Positions 8,395-17,874 of a stretch of 64,000 nucleotides of DNA are shown here, one piece after another (the stretch's first letter is position 1; every line of letters starts with the position of its first letter). This DNA is from Candidatus Zixiibacteriota bacterium (GTDB lineage: Bacteria; Desulfobacterota; Binatia; UBA9968). Both the position numbers and the translations under genes were made by a program. The stretch covers positions 1 through 64,000 of the forward strand of contig DATLYW010000003.1 in NCBI GenBank assembly GCA_035574315.1, written 5' to 3'. The notes under the pieces are model-generated. The model ran no database searches. It worked only from the letters and a program-made list of their open reading frames with translations, and was not told the origin of the DNA.

Positions 8395-8886
8395 ATGGGT
8401 GGAGAGCTTCTTTTCTGGGTTCTCGCGGTGCTCCTCGTCGGTGCCGCGTTGCTCGTGGTTTTTCTGCCGAACGTCGTCCACGGCGCCATGGCGCTGGTGG
8501 CGGCACTGTTCCTCACCGCGGTCCTGTTCCTGACGCTTCAGGCTCCGATGGTCGGGGTGCTGCAGGTGCTGGTTTACGCCGGCGCCGTCATGGTGCTGTT
8601 TCTCTTCGTGATCATGTTCCTGAGTCCGCGCGCGCTCGAGCCCCGGCAATCGATCGCGCGCGCCGCAGGGCTCGTCGGCGCCGCGCTGCTGGCCGTGGTC
8701 CTGGCGGCCCTGCTCCTGGACCGCTCCCTGGCCACCGCTCCCCAGCCGCTTTCCGATCCGTTCGGCAGCCCGCGGGAGTTGGCGAAGAGCCTGTTCCACG
8801 ATTTCGTTCTGCCCTTCGAGATCGCATCGGTGCTGCTGCTGGTGGCGATCGTGGGGGCGGTCGTATTGGCGAAGCGGGAGGACTGA
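8395..8886 (+). CDS. nuoJ: NADH-quinone oxidoreductase subunit J
   Basis: 163 residues with five predicted membrane helices. The motif '[18 protein letters not shown]' around residues 61-78 is the signature of NuoJ; its third helix contains the pi-bulge region that moves during turnover. A conserved '[15 protein letters not shown]' segment precedes it. The gene follows nuoH by four bases and is separated from nuoK by only five bases, consistent with one polycistronic message. Confidence 0.95.
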   Translation: MGGELLFWVLAVLLVGAALLVVFLPNVVHGAMALVAALFLTAVLFLTLQAPMVGVLQVLVYAGAVMVLFLFVIMFLSPRALEPRQSIARAAGLVGAALLAVVLAALLLDRSLATAPQPLSDPFGSPRELAKSLFHDFVLPFEIASVLLLVAIVGAVVLAKRED

Positions 8887-8891
8887 GGACG

Positions 8892-9194
8892 ATGGTACCG
8901 CTCCCCTACTATCTGCTGCTGAGCGCCGCGCTCTTCGCGATCGGCGTTCTGGGCGTGCTGGTCCGCCGCAACCTGATCGTCGTGCTGATGTCGATCGAGC
9001 TGATGCTCAACGCGGTGAACCTCACGTTCGTCGCGTTCGCCCGCTTTCACGGCTCGATGGACGGGCAGGTCATCGTCTTTTTCGTCATGGCTGTCGCGGC
9101 GGCCGAGGCGGTCGTCGGGCTCGCCATCGTGATCGCGGTCTTCCGTCACCGCCAGAGCCTCGATCCCCAGGAGATGCAGCTGCTCAAATGGTAG
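8892..9194 (+). CDS. nuoK: NADH-quinone oxidoreductase subunit K
   Basis: 100 residues, three membrane helices, homologous to MnhC/MrpC. The conserved acidic residues are present: '[15 protein letters not shown]' (Glu in helix 2) and '[17 protein letters not shown]' (Glu in helix 3), both required for proton translocation in studied NuoK. The gene starts at ATG 8892 shortly after the nuoJ stop, and its last seven bases overlap the start of nuoL. Confidence 0.97.
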   Translation: MVPLPYYLLLSAALFAIGVLGVLVRRNLIVVLMSIELMLNAVNLTFVAFARFHGSMDGQVIVFFVMAVAAAEAVVGLAIVIAVFRHRQSLDPQEMQLLKW

Positions 9195-11113
9195 CCCCGC
9201 ATCCAACCCCGGCCGAACTGGATCTGCTGCGCTGGATCCCTTTCCTTCCCTTGCTCGGGACCGTTCTGAACCTGGCGCTCGGCGCGCGCCTGGGGCGGCG
9301 GGCGGCCGGCTGGCTCGCCACGCTCGCGGTGGCGGCCTCTTTCGGCCTCTCGCTCTATGTCTTCCTCGAGCTCTCCGCGACCGCCGCTTTCCGCGACCGC
9401 GTCTACACCTGGATCCAATCCGGCTCGTTTCGGGCCGACCTCTCCCTTCAGGTCGACGCGCTCGCAGCTGTCATGCTGCTGGTCGTGACCGGCATCGGCG
9501 CTCTCATCCATCTCTATTCCATCGGCTACATGGGCCACGACGAGGACGCGGTCCGCTTCTTCGCTTACCTGAACCTGTTCGTGTTCTTCATGCTGCTGCT
9601 CGTGATGGCCGACAACCTGCTCCTGCTGTTCGTCGGCTGGGAGGGAGTCGGGCTGTGCTCCTATCTGCTGATCGGCTTCTGGTATCGCGATCCGGCGAAC
9701 GCGACCGCCGCCAACAAGGCGTTCATCGTCAACCGCATCGGTGATTTCGGCTTCATCCTGGGAATCCTCCTGGCCGTGACCGAGCTGGGGCGCGGCGGCG
9801 TCTGGACGCTCGATTTCGCGCAGATGCAGGCCAACGTGGGATTGCTCGCGCCCGCAAAGCTCACGCTCATCACCCTGCTCCTCTTCGCCGGGGCGACCGG
9901 CAAGTCGGCCCAGATTCCGCTCTTCGTCTGGTTGCCCGACGCGATGGCCGGCCCGACCCCGGTGAGCGCCCTGATCCATGCGGCGACGATGGTGACGGCC
10001 GGGGTCTACATGATCGCCCGGCTGCACTTCCTGTTCGCGCTCGCTCCGCTCACCCTCTCCCTGATCGCCCTCGTCGGCGGCGCCACGGCTTTCTTCGCGG
10101 CCACCATCGCCCTTGCGCAAAACGACATCAAACGCGTCCTGGCCTATTCCACCGTGAGCCAGCTCGGCTACATGTTCCTCGCGGCCGGCGCAGGCGCCTT
10201 CTCCGCGGCGATCTTCCATCTCTTCACTCACGCGTTCTTCAAGGCCTGTCTGTTCCTCGGCTCGGGAAGCGTCATCCATGCGCTCGGCGGCGAGCAGGAC
10301 ATGCGTAAGATGGGCGGCCTGAAGCCTCACTTGCCGCGCACCTACTGGACCTATCTCGTCGCCACGCTGGCGATCGCCGGCGCGCCGCTGACCGCGGGCT
10401 TTTTCTCCAAGGACATGATCCTCTGGCAGCTCTTCCAGCGCGGCTGGCACGGCCTGTGGCTGCTCGGGCTGATCACCGCCGGTCTCACCGCGTTCTACAT
10501 GTTCCGCCAGCTCTTCATGGTCTTTCACGGCGCGTGCAGGGCCGAACCCGAGGTGCGGGCGCGCCTCCACGAGTCGCCCGCCGTGATGACGGTGCCGCTG
10601 ATCGTCCTCGCCCTCGGCTCGATCTTCAGCGGCTGGCTGGGCGCCCCCGACTACCTCTGGGGAAGCCGCTGGGACGCCTGGCTCCGCCCGGTTTTCGGCG
10701 GACACCCCGCCGGCGAGCACGGCGACCTGGGAGCGGAGATTCTCACCACGCTGCTTACGCTCTCAGTGGTCGCCGCGGCGATCTATCTCGCCTACCTGTG
10801 CTACGGCCGGGCCGCGGCGGCGGCGGACCCGCTGAGCACGCTGGGCGCTCCCTACCGGCTGCTCGCCGGCAAGTACTACGTCGACGAGATCTACGACCTC
10901 CTTTTCGTTCGACCGTTCACCGCAATCTCGCGCTGGCTCGCCGAGGTTTGCGATCCCGGGCTGGTGGACGGCGCGGTCAACGGCATAGCGGCGGTCGCTC
11001 GCGGCCTCAGCGAGGCATGGCGCGAGCTTCAAACCGGCAACGTCCAGCACTATCTTCTCGGCTTTCTCGCGGGGACGCTCGTGCTCCTCGCCTATTATCT
11101 CGGCCGGATTTGA
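9188..11113 (+). CDS. nuoL: NADH-quinone oxidoreductase subunit L
   Basis: 641 residues, the distal antiporter-like proton-pumping subunit, about 16 membrane helices. Visible features are the helix-5 Glu in '[17 protein letters not shown]' (about residue 155), the helix-7 Lys region '[16 protein letters not shown]', the His in '[15 protein letters not shown]', and '[20 protein letters not shown]'. The C-terminal part contains '[17 protein letters not shown]', typical of the long lateral helix end. Length is normal. Start ATG overlaps the nuoK stop. Confidence 0.97.
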   Translation: MVAPHPTPAELDLLRWIPFLPLLGTVLNLALGARLGRRAAGWLATLAVAASFGLSLYVFLELSATAAFRDRVYTWIQSGSFRADLSLQVDALAAVMLLVVTGIGALIHLYSIGYMGHDEDAVRFFAYLNLFVFFMLLLVMADNLLLLFVGWEGVGLCSYLLIGFWYRDPANATAANKAFIVNRIGDFGFILGILLAVTELGRGGVWTLDFAQMQANVGLLAPAKLTLITLLLFAGATGKSAQIPLFVWLPDAMAGPTPVSALIHAATMVTAGVYMIARLHFLFALAPLTLSLIALVGGATAFFAATIALAQNDIKRVLAYSTVSQLGYMFLAAGAGAFSAAIFHLFTHAFFKACLFLGSGSVIHALGGEQDMRKMGGLKPHLPRTYWTYLVATLAIAGAPLTAGFFSKDMILWQLFQRGWHGLWLLGLITAGLTAFYMFRQLFMVFHGACRAEPEVRARLHESPAVMTVPLIVLALGSIFSGWLGAPDYLWGSRWDAWLRPVFGGHPAGEHGDLGAEILTTLLTLSVVAAAIYLAYLCYGRAAAAADPLSTLGAPYRLLAGKYYVDEIYDLLFVRPFTAISRWLAEVCDPGLVDGAVNGIAAVARGLSEAWRELQTGNVQHYLLGFLAGTLVLLAYYLGRI

Positions 11114-11118
11114 CGACG

Positions 11119-12642
11119 ATGTCCACGCTCACCTTCGGTCCACTCACCTGGCTTCTCCTGCTGCCCGTGGTCGGGGCCGCGTTGCTTCTCTTTATCCCGC
11201 GCGACCGCAAGGGGGCGCTTTACGCCTTGTCGCTCCTCTTTACCCTGGCGGCCTTCTCCTGGTCGCTTCGCATCTTCGCCCTGTTCGACGAAGCACAGGG
11301 GCGGATGCAGCTCGTCGAGAGGCTCCCTTGGATGCCGGCCTACGGCATCGAGTACGCCGTCGGCATCGACGGCATCAGCCTTTTCCTGGTGCTGCTGACG
11401 ACGTTTCTCATGCCCGTCGCGGTTCTCGCCTCCTGGCCGGTCCGGGAGCGCGTCAAAGAGTATCTTTTCTTCATGCTCGTGCTCGAAACCGGGATGCTGG
11501 GGGCGTTCCTCGCGCTCGATCTGTTCCTCTTCTACGTCTTCTGGGAAGTGATGCTCGTCCCGATGTACTTCCTGATCGGAATCTGGGGCGGGCCGCGCAG
11601 GATCTACGCGGCGCTGAAGTTCGTGATCTACACGATGGCCGGAAGCCTGCTCATGCTGGTGGCGATCATCTACCTCGTCATGCGCCACGCGCATCTCGCC
11701 CAGACGCTGACCTTCAGCCTGCTCGAGATCTACGAGCTGCGCCTTCCCTACGACGAGCAGCTCTGGCTGTTCCTCGCCTTCGCGCTTTCTTTCGCCATCA
11801 AGGTGCCGATGTTTCCCTTCCACACCTGGCTGCCCGACGCCCACGTGGAGGCGCCGACCGCCGGCTCGGTGATCCTCGCCGCGGTCCTGCTGAAGATGGG
11901 GACCTACGGCTTTCTCCGCTTCGCGATGCCTCTTTTCCCCGAGGTGGCGCTGGCCGCCGCGCCGTTCGTGATCGCGATGGCGGTCATCGGGATCGTCTAC
12001 GGCGCGGCGGTCGCCATGATGCAGGCCGACATCAAAAAGCTCGTCGCCTACTCGTCGGTGAGCCACCTGGGCTTCGTCATGCTCGGCCTGTTCGCCTTCA
12101 ACACCCAGGGTGTCCAGGGAAGCCTCTACCAGATGCTCAATCACGGCCTTTCCACGGGCGCACTCTTCCTGCTCGTCGGCATGATCTATGACCGCCGCCA
12201 CAGCCGGCTGATCGAGGATTTCGGCGGGCTCTGGGCGCAAGTCCCGGTATTTTCGGCTCTGCTGATGGTGGTGACGCTCTCGTCGATCGGCCTGCCGGGG
12301 CTGAACGGCTTCGTCGGCGAGTTCCTGATTCTGCTCGGCGCCTTCGGCGCGGCGCCGGGCTGGACGGCGGTCGCGGCGACGGGAATGATCCTGAGCGCGG
12401 TCTACATGTTGTGGATGTTTCGCCGCGTGATCTTCGGCCCGCTCGCCAATCCCGAAAACCGCAAGCTCGCGGACTTGAACGCCCGGGAGCTTGTCTTGAT
12501 GGCGCCGATCCTCGTCTTGATCGTTTTCATGGGAGTCTATCCCGATCCGTTTCTCAGGCGGATGGGACCGTCCGTGCAGCTGACGCTCGACCGGATCGCT
12601 GCGGCCGCCCGGGCGCAACACGGAGGAGCCGCGGCACAGTGA
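11119..12642 (+). CDS. nuoM: NADH-quinone oxidoreductase subunit M
   Basis: 507 residues, the middle antiporter-like pump subunit, about 14 membrane helices. Key residues are in 'FWEVMLVPMYFLIGIWGG' (helix-5 Glu), 'IKVPMFPFHTWLPDAHVEAP' (helix-7 Lys and the downstream discontinuous helix) and 'ADIKKLVAYSSVSHLGFVML'. The frame is open upstream to 10456 but that is a shadow of nuoL; ATG 11119 lies five bases after the nuoL stop. Its TGA overlaps the nuoN ATG (bases 12640-12644). Confidence 0.97.
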   Translation: MSTLTFGPLTWLLLLPVVGAALLLFIPRDRKGALYALSLLFTLAAFSWSLRIFALFDEAQGRMQLVERLPWMPAYGIEYAVGIDGISLFLVLLTTFLMPVAVLASWPVRERVKEYLFFMLVLETGMLGAFLALDLFLFYVFWEVMLVPMYFLIGIWGGPRRIYAALKFVIYTMAGSLLMLVAIIYLVMRHAHLAQTLTFSLLEIYELRLPYDEQLWLFLAFALSFAIKVPMFPFHTWLPDAHVEAPTAGSVILAAVLLKMGTYGFLRFAMPLFPEVALAAAPFVIAMAVIGIVYGAAVAMMQADIKKLVAYSSVSHLGFVMLGLFAFNTQGVQGSLYQMLNHGLSTGALFLLVGMIYDRRHSRLIEDFGGLWAQVPVFSALLMVVTLSSIGLPGLNGFVGEFLILLGAFGAAPGWTAVAATGMILSAVYMLWMFRRVIFGPLANPENRKLADLNARELVLMAPILVLIVFMGVYPDPFLRRMGPSVQLTLDRIAAAARAQHGGAAAQ

Positions 12643-14081
12643 TGGATCTCGACCTCACTCCGCTTCTTCCTGCGATCCAGGTGGGGCTGGCGGCTCTGGT
12701 CGTCATGCTGCTCGACCTTTTTCTCAAGGATCACGAGCGAAACCTGCTCGTCTGGGCCGCGCTGCTGGGCCTGGCCCTCGGCTCGTTCGAGGCCTGGACT
12801 CTGTGGAACGGCCAGGAAGCCGCCTTCGGCGAAACCCTGCTGGTCGACAACTTCACGCTGTTCTTCACGCAGCTCTTCGCCGCCGCCGCCGCCGCGACGA
12901 TCCTCGTATCGGTGCGATACGTGCGGGAGACGGGCATGCGCGAGGGGGAGTTCTATTCGCTGATTCTGTTCGCCACCGCCGGCATGATCGTCATGGCCGG
13001 CGCGAACGACCTGATCGTCTTCTTCCTCGGCCTCGAGACCATGTCGGTGGCGGTTTACATCCTTTCGGGGATGAGACGAGACCGCCGCGAGTCGAGCGAG
13101 GCGGCGATGAAGTATTTCGTGATCGGCGCCTTCGCCACCGGTTTTCTGCTCTACGGCATCGCGCTCGTCTACGGCGCCACGGGCTCGACCCACCTCGGCC
13201 GCGTCGCCGCTTACCTCCTGCAGTCGCCGGAAAAGTGGCCGGGATATCTGACCGCCGGGGCGTTCCTGCTCTTGATCGGGCTCGCCTTCAAGGTCGGCGC
13301 CGTCCCGTTCCATTTCTGGATTCCCGACGTATACGAAGGCGCGCCCACCCCCGTGACCGGCTTCATGTCCGTCGCCGTCAAGGCGGCGGCCTTCGCCGCA
13401 TGGGTGCGTATTCTCGCGCACTCGCTCTCGCCTCTCGACAGCGATTTTGCAACCCCCCTGCGCCTGCTCGCGATCGCCACCATGACGATCGGCAATCTGC
13501 TCGCGATCACGCAGCCGAGCGTCAAGCGGATGCTCGCCTACTCCAGCATCGCCCACGCTGGCTATCTGCTGATCGCCCTCGTCTCCGGCGAGGAATGGGG
13601 CGGCCCCTCGCTGCTCTTCTATCTGCTCGCCTACTCGCTGATGACCCTGGGAGCCTTTGCGGTTCTTACCGGCCTCGCCGAGAAGGAGCGACCAAACGAG
13701 GAGTACGCGCGGCTGGCCGGCCTGGGCTTCAAGCGCCCGTTTCTCGCCGCGGCGATGTCGCTGTTCATGCTGTCGCTAGCAGGCTTTCCGCCGCTGGCGG
13801 GCTTCACCGGCAAGTTCTACGTCTTTCGCTCCGCCGTCCATTCCGGCCACACGGACCTCGCCGTGATCGGCGTTCTCAACAGCCTGCTGTCGGTCGTCTA
13901 CTATCTCCGCGTGATCGTGATGATGTACATGGTCGAAGGGGGAGCGGAGGGAAGATCGTTGCGGCAGGCTCCCTGCCTCTACCTGGCGGTAGGTCTTGCC
14001 GCGGCCAGCACGCTCTACCTGGGCGTGCTGCCGTCGGCCGCGCTGGAATGGAGCCGCCTCTCTTTCTTCTCCCTGTTCTAG
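12642..14081 (+). CDS. nuoN: NADH-quinone oxidoreductase subunit N
   Basis: 479 residues, the third antiporter-like pump subunit, about 14 membrane helices. Typical segments are 'FFLGLETMSVAVYILSGM' (helix-5 Glu), 'FKVGAVPFHFWIPDVYEGAP' (helix-7 Lys) and 'SVKRMLAYSSIAHAGYLL'. It is the last gene of the complex I operon and runs convergent with the phosphodiester glycosidase gene, the two being separated by a hairpin. Confidence 0.97.
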   Translation: MDLDLTPLLPAIQVGLAALVVMLLDLFLKDHERNLLVWAALLGLALGSFEAWTLWNGQEAAFGETLLVDNFTLFFTQLFAAAAAATILVSVRYVRETGMREGEFYSLILFATAGMIVMAGANDLIVFFLGLETMSVAVYILSGMRRDRRESSEAAMKYFVIGAFATGFLLYGIALVYGATGSTHLGRVAAYLLQSPEKWPGYLTAGAFLLLIGLAFKVGAVPFHFWIPDVYEGAPTPVTGFMSVAVKAAAFAAWVRILAHSLSPLDSDFATPLRLLAIATMTIGNLLAITQPSVKRMLAYSSIAHAGYLLIALVSGEEWGGPSLLFYLLAYSLMTLGAFAVLTGLAEKERPNEEYARLAGLGFKRPFLAAAMSLFMLSLAGFPPLAGFTGKFYVFRSAVHSGHTDLAVIGVLNSLLSVVYYLRVIVMMYMVEGGAEGRSLRQAPCLYLAVGLAAASTLYLGVLPSAALEWSRLSFFSLF

Positions 14082-14111
14082 GGCCGTCCAAGGCGCGTGA
14101 CGCGCGGCCCT
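14080..14111. terminator. Hairpin between convergent nuoN and the glycosidase gene
   Basis: AGGGCCG (14080-14086) is complementary to CGGCCCT (14105-14111), with a second complementary pair GCGCGT/ACGCGC inside. The stem includes the stop codons of both convergent genes. There is no U-run, so it may act as a weak bidirectional or Rho-assisted terminator or as an mRNA end stabiliser. Confidence 0.45.
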
Positions 14112-14943
14112 ACGGCAGGCCGTTCCTGGCGAAAAAGCCGATCGCGACCGGAATTTCCGCCACCCCGCGGACGAACGACTCCAGGCCCCTCGCCTTGAGG
14201 TAAAGCTGAGCCGAGCCGCCGCCGTCGAGGTTGAGAAGATCGATCGTCTTTAGCTCCCACCGCTTTTCCGAGAAGATCTCCTGGAGCTCGCCCCAGTAAG
14301 CTCCGCCCAGCAGCACGTCCGTAACGCCGACGATCAGGCGCTGCTCCTCGTCGACGCCGATCACTGCGCGGCGGCTGGCCCGCCCCCAACCGCGGGCCGG
14401 CTCCAGTACCCGCCCGCGACTCAACAGCAGCGGCCCGGACTGCATCGCTTCCTCGGTCCCCTCCGGTTGGAACTCGTCGCGGTGAACGATGAACGGCGCC
14501 CCCTCCCGGACTCCGAAGATTCCGGTCAGCAGAGCGCTTCGCGAAACCGCCGGGTTGATCTCGCGGCCACCGGTCTTGAGGAAACCAAGAGCCCTTCCGT
14601 TCTCATCGAAGTAGCTGCCGTTGACGGCGGCGAGGGCCCCGCTCTTTTCCGCGAGCGTTTTGACATCGGCCCCTTTAAGCTGATAACGGCTGCTGTGGAT
14701 CAGTCGGGGCGCAACCCAGCGCGGGTCGAGCCGTACGAGCTTGAGCTCAAAAGAATATCTGGGATCGAGCCGCTCGAGCAAAAGCGCGCGAACTTCAACG
14801 CCTTTTTCAACCGGCTTCCAGCTGCCTCCATTGAGGACCCTGAGGCCCGAGCCGCTCTGGGCCGGCGGGCCGCCGGGGAGCGCGGGGAACGTCGCCGCGG
14901 CGGCGGTCAAGAGAAAAAGAAAGGTCGCGAGGCGAGGCGCCAA
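14110..14943 (-). CDS. Phosphodiester glycosidase family (NAGPA-domain) secreted protein
   Basis: 277 residues with an N-terminal signal sequence (hydrophobic 'LATFLFLLTAAAATF' then Ala-rich cleavage region). The NAGPA/DUF2233 domain is recognised by 'ALAAVNGSYFDENG' (about residues 103-116), 'AMQSGPLLLSRG' and the diagnostic 'LLNLDGGGSAQLYLK' (about residues 237-251). The family includes the lysosomal uncovering enzyme and bacterial YngK-type exoproteins that cleave sugar phosphodiesters in envelope or capsule polymers. The exact substrate is unknown. The start used is TTG at 14943; other starts nearby would only shift the signal peptide. Confidence 0.85.
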   Translation of the reverse strand: MAPRLATFLFLLTAAAATFPALPGGPPAQSGSGLRVLNGGSWKPVEKGVEVRALLLERLDPRYSFELKLVRLDPRWVAPRLIHSSRYQLKGADVKTLAEKSGALAAVNGSYFDENGRALGFLKTGGREINPAVSRSALLTGIFGVREGAPFIVHRDEFQPEGTEEAMQSGPLLLSRGRVLEPARGWGRASRRAVIGVDEEQRLIVGVTDVLLGGAYWGELQEIFSEKRWELKTIDLLNLDGGGSAQLYLKARGLESFVRGVAEIPVAIGFFARNGLP

Positions 14944-14996
14944 CGTGCTCTACAGTATCAAAACCGTTCGGCGATGAAAAACGCTGACCGGACCTG

Positions 14997-15311
14997 CTAT
15001 CGCGGCGTCATCTCGAAGACGACGCGGTCGAGGGACGCGGGAGAGCCGCGCAGCGCGAGGATGCTCCGGCGCAATTCCTCGTCCGTCACCCTGCCGGCGA
15101 CGCACGGGACTCGACGTCTCCCGACCGAAACCTCCACGGCCGGGTTCGCGATCAGGTTCCGGCACCAGTGTTTGGCCTCGATACGGCTCGAAGAAGCGTA
15201 GAAGCGGCCGCCGCGGTAGACGAGGCGCAGCTCGACGGTTCGCGGCAACCCCGTTTTTCTCCCCACGGTCGTGAGGCGCCCCACGAAGACCTCGCCTCCC
15301 TCCAGATTCAC
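14997..15311 (-). CDS. Nitroreductase / deazaflavin-dependent (DUF385-type) oxidoreductase family protein
   Basis: 104 residues from GTG 15311. The segments 'GRLTTVGRKTGLPRTVELRL' (about residues 10-29), 'YRGGRFYASS' and 'HWCRNLIANPAVEVSVG' are those of the split-barrel F420/flavin-binding family formerly called nitroreductase family DUF385. Members reduce unsaturated compounds with F420H2 or bind flavin; no reaction can be assigned here. The frame is open to 15425, but the upstream residues look non-coding and a promoter at 15318-15346 predicts transcription to begin at this GTG, giving a leaderless message. The protein is short for the family (usually 130 or more), so N-terminal trimming is possible. 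Confidence 0.7.
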   Translation of the reverse strand: MNLEGGEVFVGRLTTVGRKTGLPRTVELRLVYRGGRFYASSSRIEAKHWCRNLIANPAVEVSVGRRRVPCVAGRVTDEELRRSILALRGSPASLDRVVFEMTPR

Positions 15312-15317
15312 GGCCGC

Positions 15318-15346
15318 AGTATAGGCCGGCGCGGGGACCCGGGCAA
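15318..15346 (-). promoter_or_regulatory. Promoter abutting the start codon of the DUF385-type gene
   Basis: On the minus strand TTGCCC (15346-15341), 17-base spacer, TATACT (15323-15318). The expected +1 falls on or within a base of the GTG at 15311, so the message should be leaderless. Confidence 0.55.
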
Positions 15347-15436
15347 TCTTTGGATCTTTACCTCGACCGTTCACCTGCGGTAAGCTTGGCGGAAAAAAAC
15401 TCTGGCAAGGGCACGATTGTCGCAACTGGAGGCTTC

Positions 15437-16261
15437 ATGGCGGCGAAGAAAAGCGCGCTCCCGTCCTATTCCCCGGTCAGCATCGCGAACCGCATAAGCG
15501 GCGTCCGGGCGGCTCCCAAAGCCAAGGGGAACCGGCCGGCGGTCATCCTGCTTCATGAGCGTTACGGGATCGATCAGCATACCAGGGATCTCACCGTCAA
15601 GCTCGCGGCTGCCGGCTTCGTCGGCGTCGCTCCGGACCTGTTTTCCCGCTTCACCGGAGACCGCAAGGCGCTGCAACGCGGCGACGTGCGCGTCGAGCTG
15701 CGCGACGACGAGGTGCTGCAGGATCTGGGTGACGTGATGAACTATCTCAAGAGAAGCCGGGGCGTGGATGCCTCGCGGATCGGCGTCATCGGGGTTTGTC
15801 AGACGGGGCGTCAGGCGCTCCTGCTCGCCGCCCATCGCACCGACATCGCGGCCTCGGTGGTCCTTTACGGCGCCATCGGCGGCAAGGAATGGCAGACCAA
15901 CGAAATGCGCCCGGAGCCGGTCGAGCGCCTGGTGGAAAATTGCACCTGCCCGGTGCTGGGGGTCTTTGGCGAGGCCGACCATATCATCTCGATCGACGAC
16001 GTGCTCCGGTTTCGCGGCTGTCTCGAACAGGCGAAGAACTCCTACCACGTCCGCATCTATCGCGACGCGCCCCACGGCTGGCTCAACGACACGATGCCCG
16101 GCCGCTACCGTAAGCAGCAGGCCAACCATGCCTGGAATCTGATCGTCTCGTTCCTCAAGAAGTCCTTCGACGACGGGTGGGATCCCGACCGCGTCTCCTG
16201 GACCTTCGAGAGCAACTTCTCCGTGGACTACGACTTCTCGAAGAACGTGCGCCTGGCGTAA
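15437..16261 (+). CDS. Dienelactone hydrolase family protein
   Basis: 274 residues, alpha/beta hydrolase of the dienelactone hydrolase family. The catalytic triad is visible: nucleophile Cys in 'GVCQTGRQ' (about residue 122), Asp in 'GEADHI' and His in 'DAPHGW'. The 'LHERYGID' segment supplies the activating Glu found in DLH enzymes. These enzymes hydrolyse dienelactone in chloroaromatic breakdown, though many relatives act on other esters. A GGAGG sits five bases before ATG 15437; the frame is open further upstream but without a ribosome site. It lies eight bases before a periplasmic receptor gene, so the two may be co-transcribed. Confidence 0.9.
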   Translation: MAAKKSALPSYSPVSIANRISGVRAAPKAKGNRPAVILLHERYGIDQHTRDLTVKLAAAGFVGVAPDLFSRFTGDRKALQRGDVRVELRDDEVLQDLGDVMNYLKRSRGVDASRIGVIGVCQTGRQALLLAAHRTDIAASVVLYGAIGGKEWQTNEMRPEPVERLVENCTCPVLGVFGEADHIISIDDVLRFRGCLEQAKNSYHVRIYRDAPHGWLNDTMPGRYRKQQANHAWNLIVSFLKKSFDDGWDPDRVSWTFESNFSVDYDFSKNVRLA

Positions 16262-16269
16262 GCGTCGCG

Positions 16270-17238
16270 ATGAGAGCAGCCTTCCTCCCCGTTGCAGCTT
16301 TTCCGGTTGTTCTTGCGCTCGCCGCGGCCGTCGGGCTCGCAGCCCCCTGCGCCGCAGCGCAGCGGATCGTCATCGGCACTCCCAGCCACGGCCTTTTCGA
16401 GTTTCCGGCGGTGATCGCCATCCGCAGGGGATTTTATCGGGCCGAAGGGCTGGAGGTGGACAAGGTGCAGATGCAACCCCAGCTCGCGGTGAAGGCGCTG
16501 GTTTCTGGCGACGTCGATTACCTGCTCGCCTGGGGATCGGCGGTGCGAGCCGCCGTCAGCGGAGTCCCCATCAAGGCCGTGGCCGGCCTCGCCGCCCGGC
16601 CGCTTCACGTCCTGATCGCGCGCCCCGAAATCAAGGGCCCCGGGGACCTGAAGAACAAGACCATCGGCGTCGATTCCGTCGCCGGGACGGTCGACTACCT
16701 GTCGCGCGTGGCGGTCCGCCACTTCCGGCTCGAGCCCGATCGGGACGTCAGGATCATCGTGACCGGAGAAAGCCCGCTTCGCCTTGCGGCGATCCGCGCC
16801 GGTTCAATCGACGCGACGCCGATCGACGTCGCCTTCGCGGTGAAGGCGGAGGAAGAAGGCTTCAACCGACTGCTCTACCTCGGCGATATCATCGAGCTGC
16901 CGCTTTCCGGGATCGCCGTCACGGAAACGAAGCTCCAGAACCGGCGCGACGAGGTCAAAAAGGTGATCCGGGCGACGCTTCGAGGCACGCGTTTCATGAA
17001 GCAGAACCGCGACGAGACCGTGCGCATGCTTTCCGATTACCTCCGCATCACGCCGTCGCAAGCCGCCAGAGCGTACGACGCGGCGGTGACTTCGTTCACG
17101 GACGACGGCATCATCTCCGATCACGGCCTGAGGCTCGACGTGCAGCTGGCGAAGGAACGGCTGAAGACGACCCGGGAAATCCCCTTGAACCGTCTCGCCG
17201 ACTGGAGTTTAGTAAAGGAGATCCAAGCGGGACGATGA
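16270..17238 (+). CDS. ABC transporter substrate-binding protein, NitT/TauT (NMT1/THI5-like) type
   Basis: 322 residues with a signal peptide ending near 'APCAAAQ' (about residue 30). The mature part reads 'IVIGTPSHGLFEFPAVIAIR' then 'GFYRAEGLEVDKVQM', the usual start of SsuA/TauA/THI5-type receptors, and 'LVSGDVDYLLAWGSAVRAA' and 'IKGPGDLKNKTIGVDS' follow in order. Such proteins deliver sulfonates, nitrate, pyrimidines or aromatic acids to ABC permeases. No permease or ATPase is adjacent, so it is an orphan receptor here. Start ATG 16270 is eight bases after the hydrolase stop. Confidence 0.88.
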   Translation: MRAAFLPVAAFPVVLALAAAVGLAAPCAAAQRIVIGTPSHGLFEFPAVIAIRRGFYRAEGLEVDKVQMQPQLAVKALVSGDVDYLLAWGSAVRAAVSGVPIKAVAGLAARPLHVLIARPEIKGPGDLKNKTIGVDSVAGTVDYLSRVAVRHFRLEPDRDVRIIVTGESPLRLAAIRAGSIDATPIDVAFAVKAEEEGFNRLLYLGDIIELPLSGIAVTETKLQNRRDEVKKVIRATLRGTRFMKQNRDETVRMLSDYLRITPSQAARAYDAAVTSFTDDGIISDHGLRLDVQLAKERLKTTREIPLNRLADWSLVKEIQAGR

Positions 17239-17286
17239 GGGGGGACCGGCCGATCCGCAGCGTCCCCGCCGAGGAGACCCCGTCCG

Positions 17287-17874
17287 TTGGCCTTGAAGCT
17301 CCGTCGCTCGTTCTACGAACAGCCTACGATCGAAGTCGCCCGGCAGTTGCTCGGAAAGTATCTGGTCCGCCGGCACCCCGAGGGGACCACGGTCGGCAGG
17401 ATCGTCGAGACCGAAGCCTACTGCGGCCCGCAGGACAAGGCCTGCCACGCCTCGCGCGGCCGCACGCCGCGCACCGAGGTCATGTTCGGTCCCGCAGGTC
17501 ACGCGTACGTCTACTTCATTTACGGCTTTCACCATATGCTCAACGTGGTGACGGAAAGAACCGGCTTTCCCGCGGCCGTGCTGATCCGCGCGGTCGAGCC
17601 CGTCGAAGGGATCGCCCTGATGCAGCGGCGGAGGAAAACCGGCGTCATCCGCGAGCTGGCGAGCGGCCCGGGCAAGCTCTGCGACGCTTTCGCCATCGAT
17701 CGATCCCTGAACGGAGCCGACCTCTGCGCCGGCGAGCTTTACATCCAGGACGCCGGAGAGAGCCCTCCTGCCGTCGTCGCCCGGCCGCGGATCGGCGTCG
17801 ACTACGCCGGCGAGTGGAAGCACAAGCCCTGGCGTTTCCTGGTCTGCGGAAGCGAGTTTGTTTCGAAAGCTTGA
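17287..17874 (+). CDS. mpg: DNA-3-methyladenine glycosylase
   Basis: 195-residue base-excision repair enzyme of the AAG/MPG family, which removes alkylated purines. Family landmarks are 'ARQLLGKYLVRR' near the N-terminus, the catalytic Glu segment 'GRIVETEAYCGPQDKACHA' (about residues 39-57), 'EVMFGPAGHAYVYFIYGFHH' and 'NVVTERTGFPAAVLIRAVEP', with 'ASGPGKLCDAFAID' in the C-terminal half. Length is typical. The start appears to be TTG at 17287 or TTG at 17293; no ATG lies in a suitable place. The 3' end overlaps the next gene by 17 bases. Confidence 0.95.
   Translation: MALKLRRSFYEQPTIEVARQLLGKYLVRRHPEGTTVGRIVETEAYCGPQDKACHASRGRTPRTEVMFGPAGHAYVYFIYGFHHMLNVVTERTGFPAAVLIRAVEPVEGIALMQRRRKTGVIRELASGPGKLCDAFAIDRSLNGADLCAGELYIQDAGESPPAVVARPRIGVDYAGEWKHKPWRFLVCGSEFVSKA

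Noticed and set aside
9146..10720. 524-residue minus-strand frame opposite nuoL
   Set aside because: Repetitive Glu/Gly/Arg-rich shadow sequence; nuoL is intact.
11095..12621. 508-residue minus-strand frame opposite nuoM
   Set aside because: His/Asp/Gln-rich shadow of membrane-protein codons; not a protein family.
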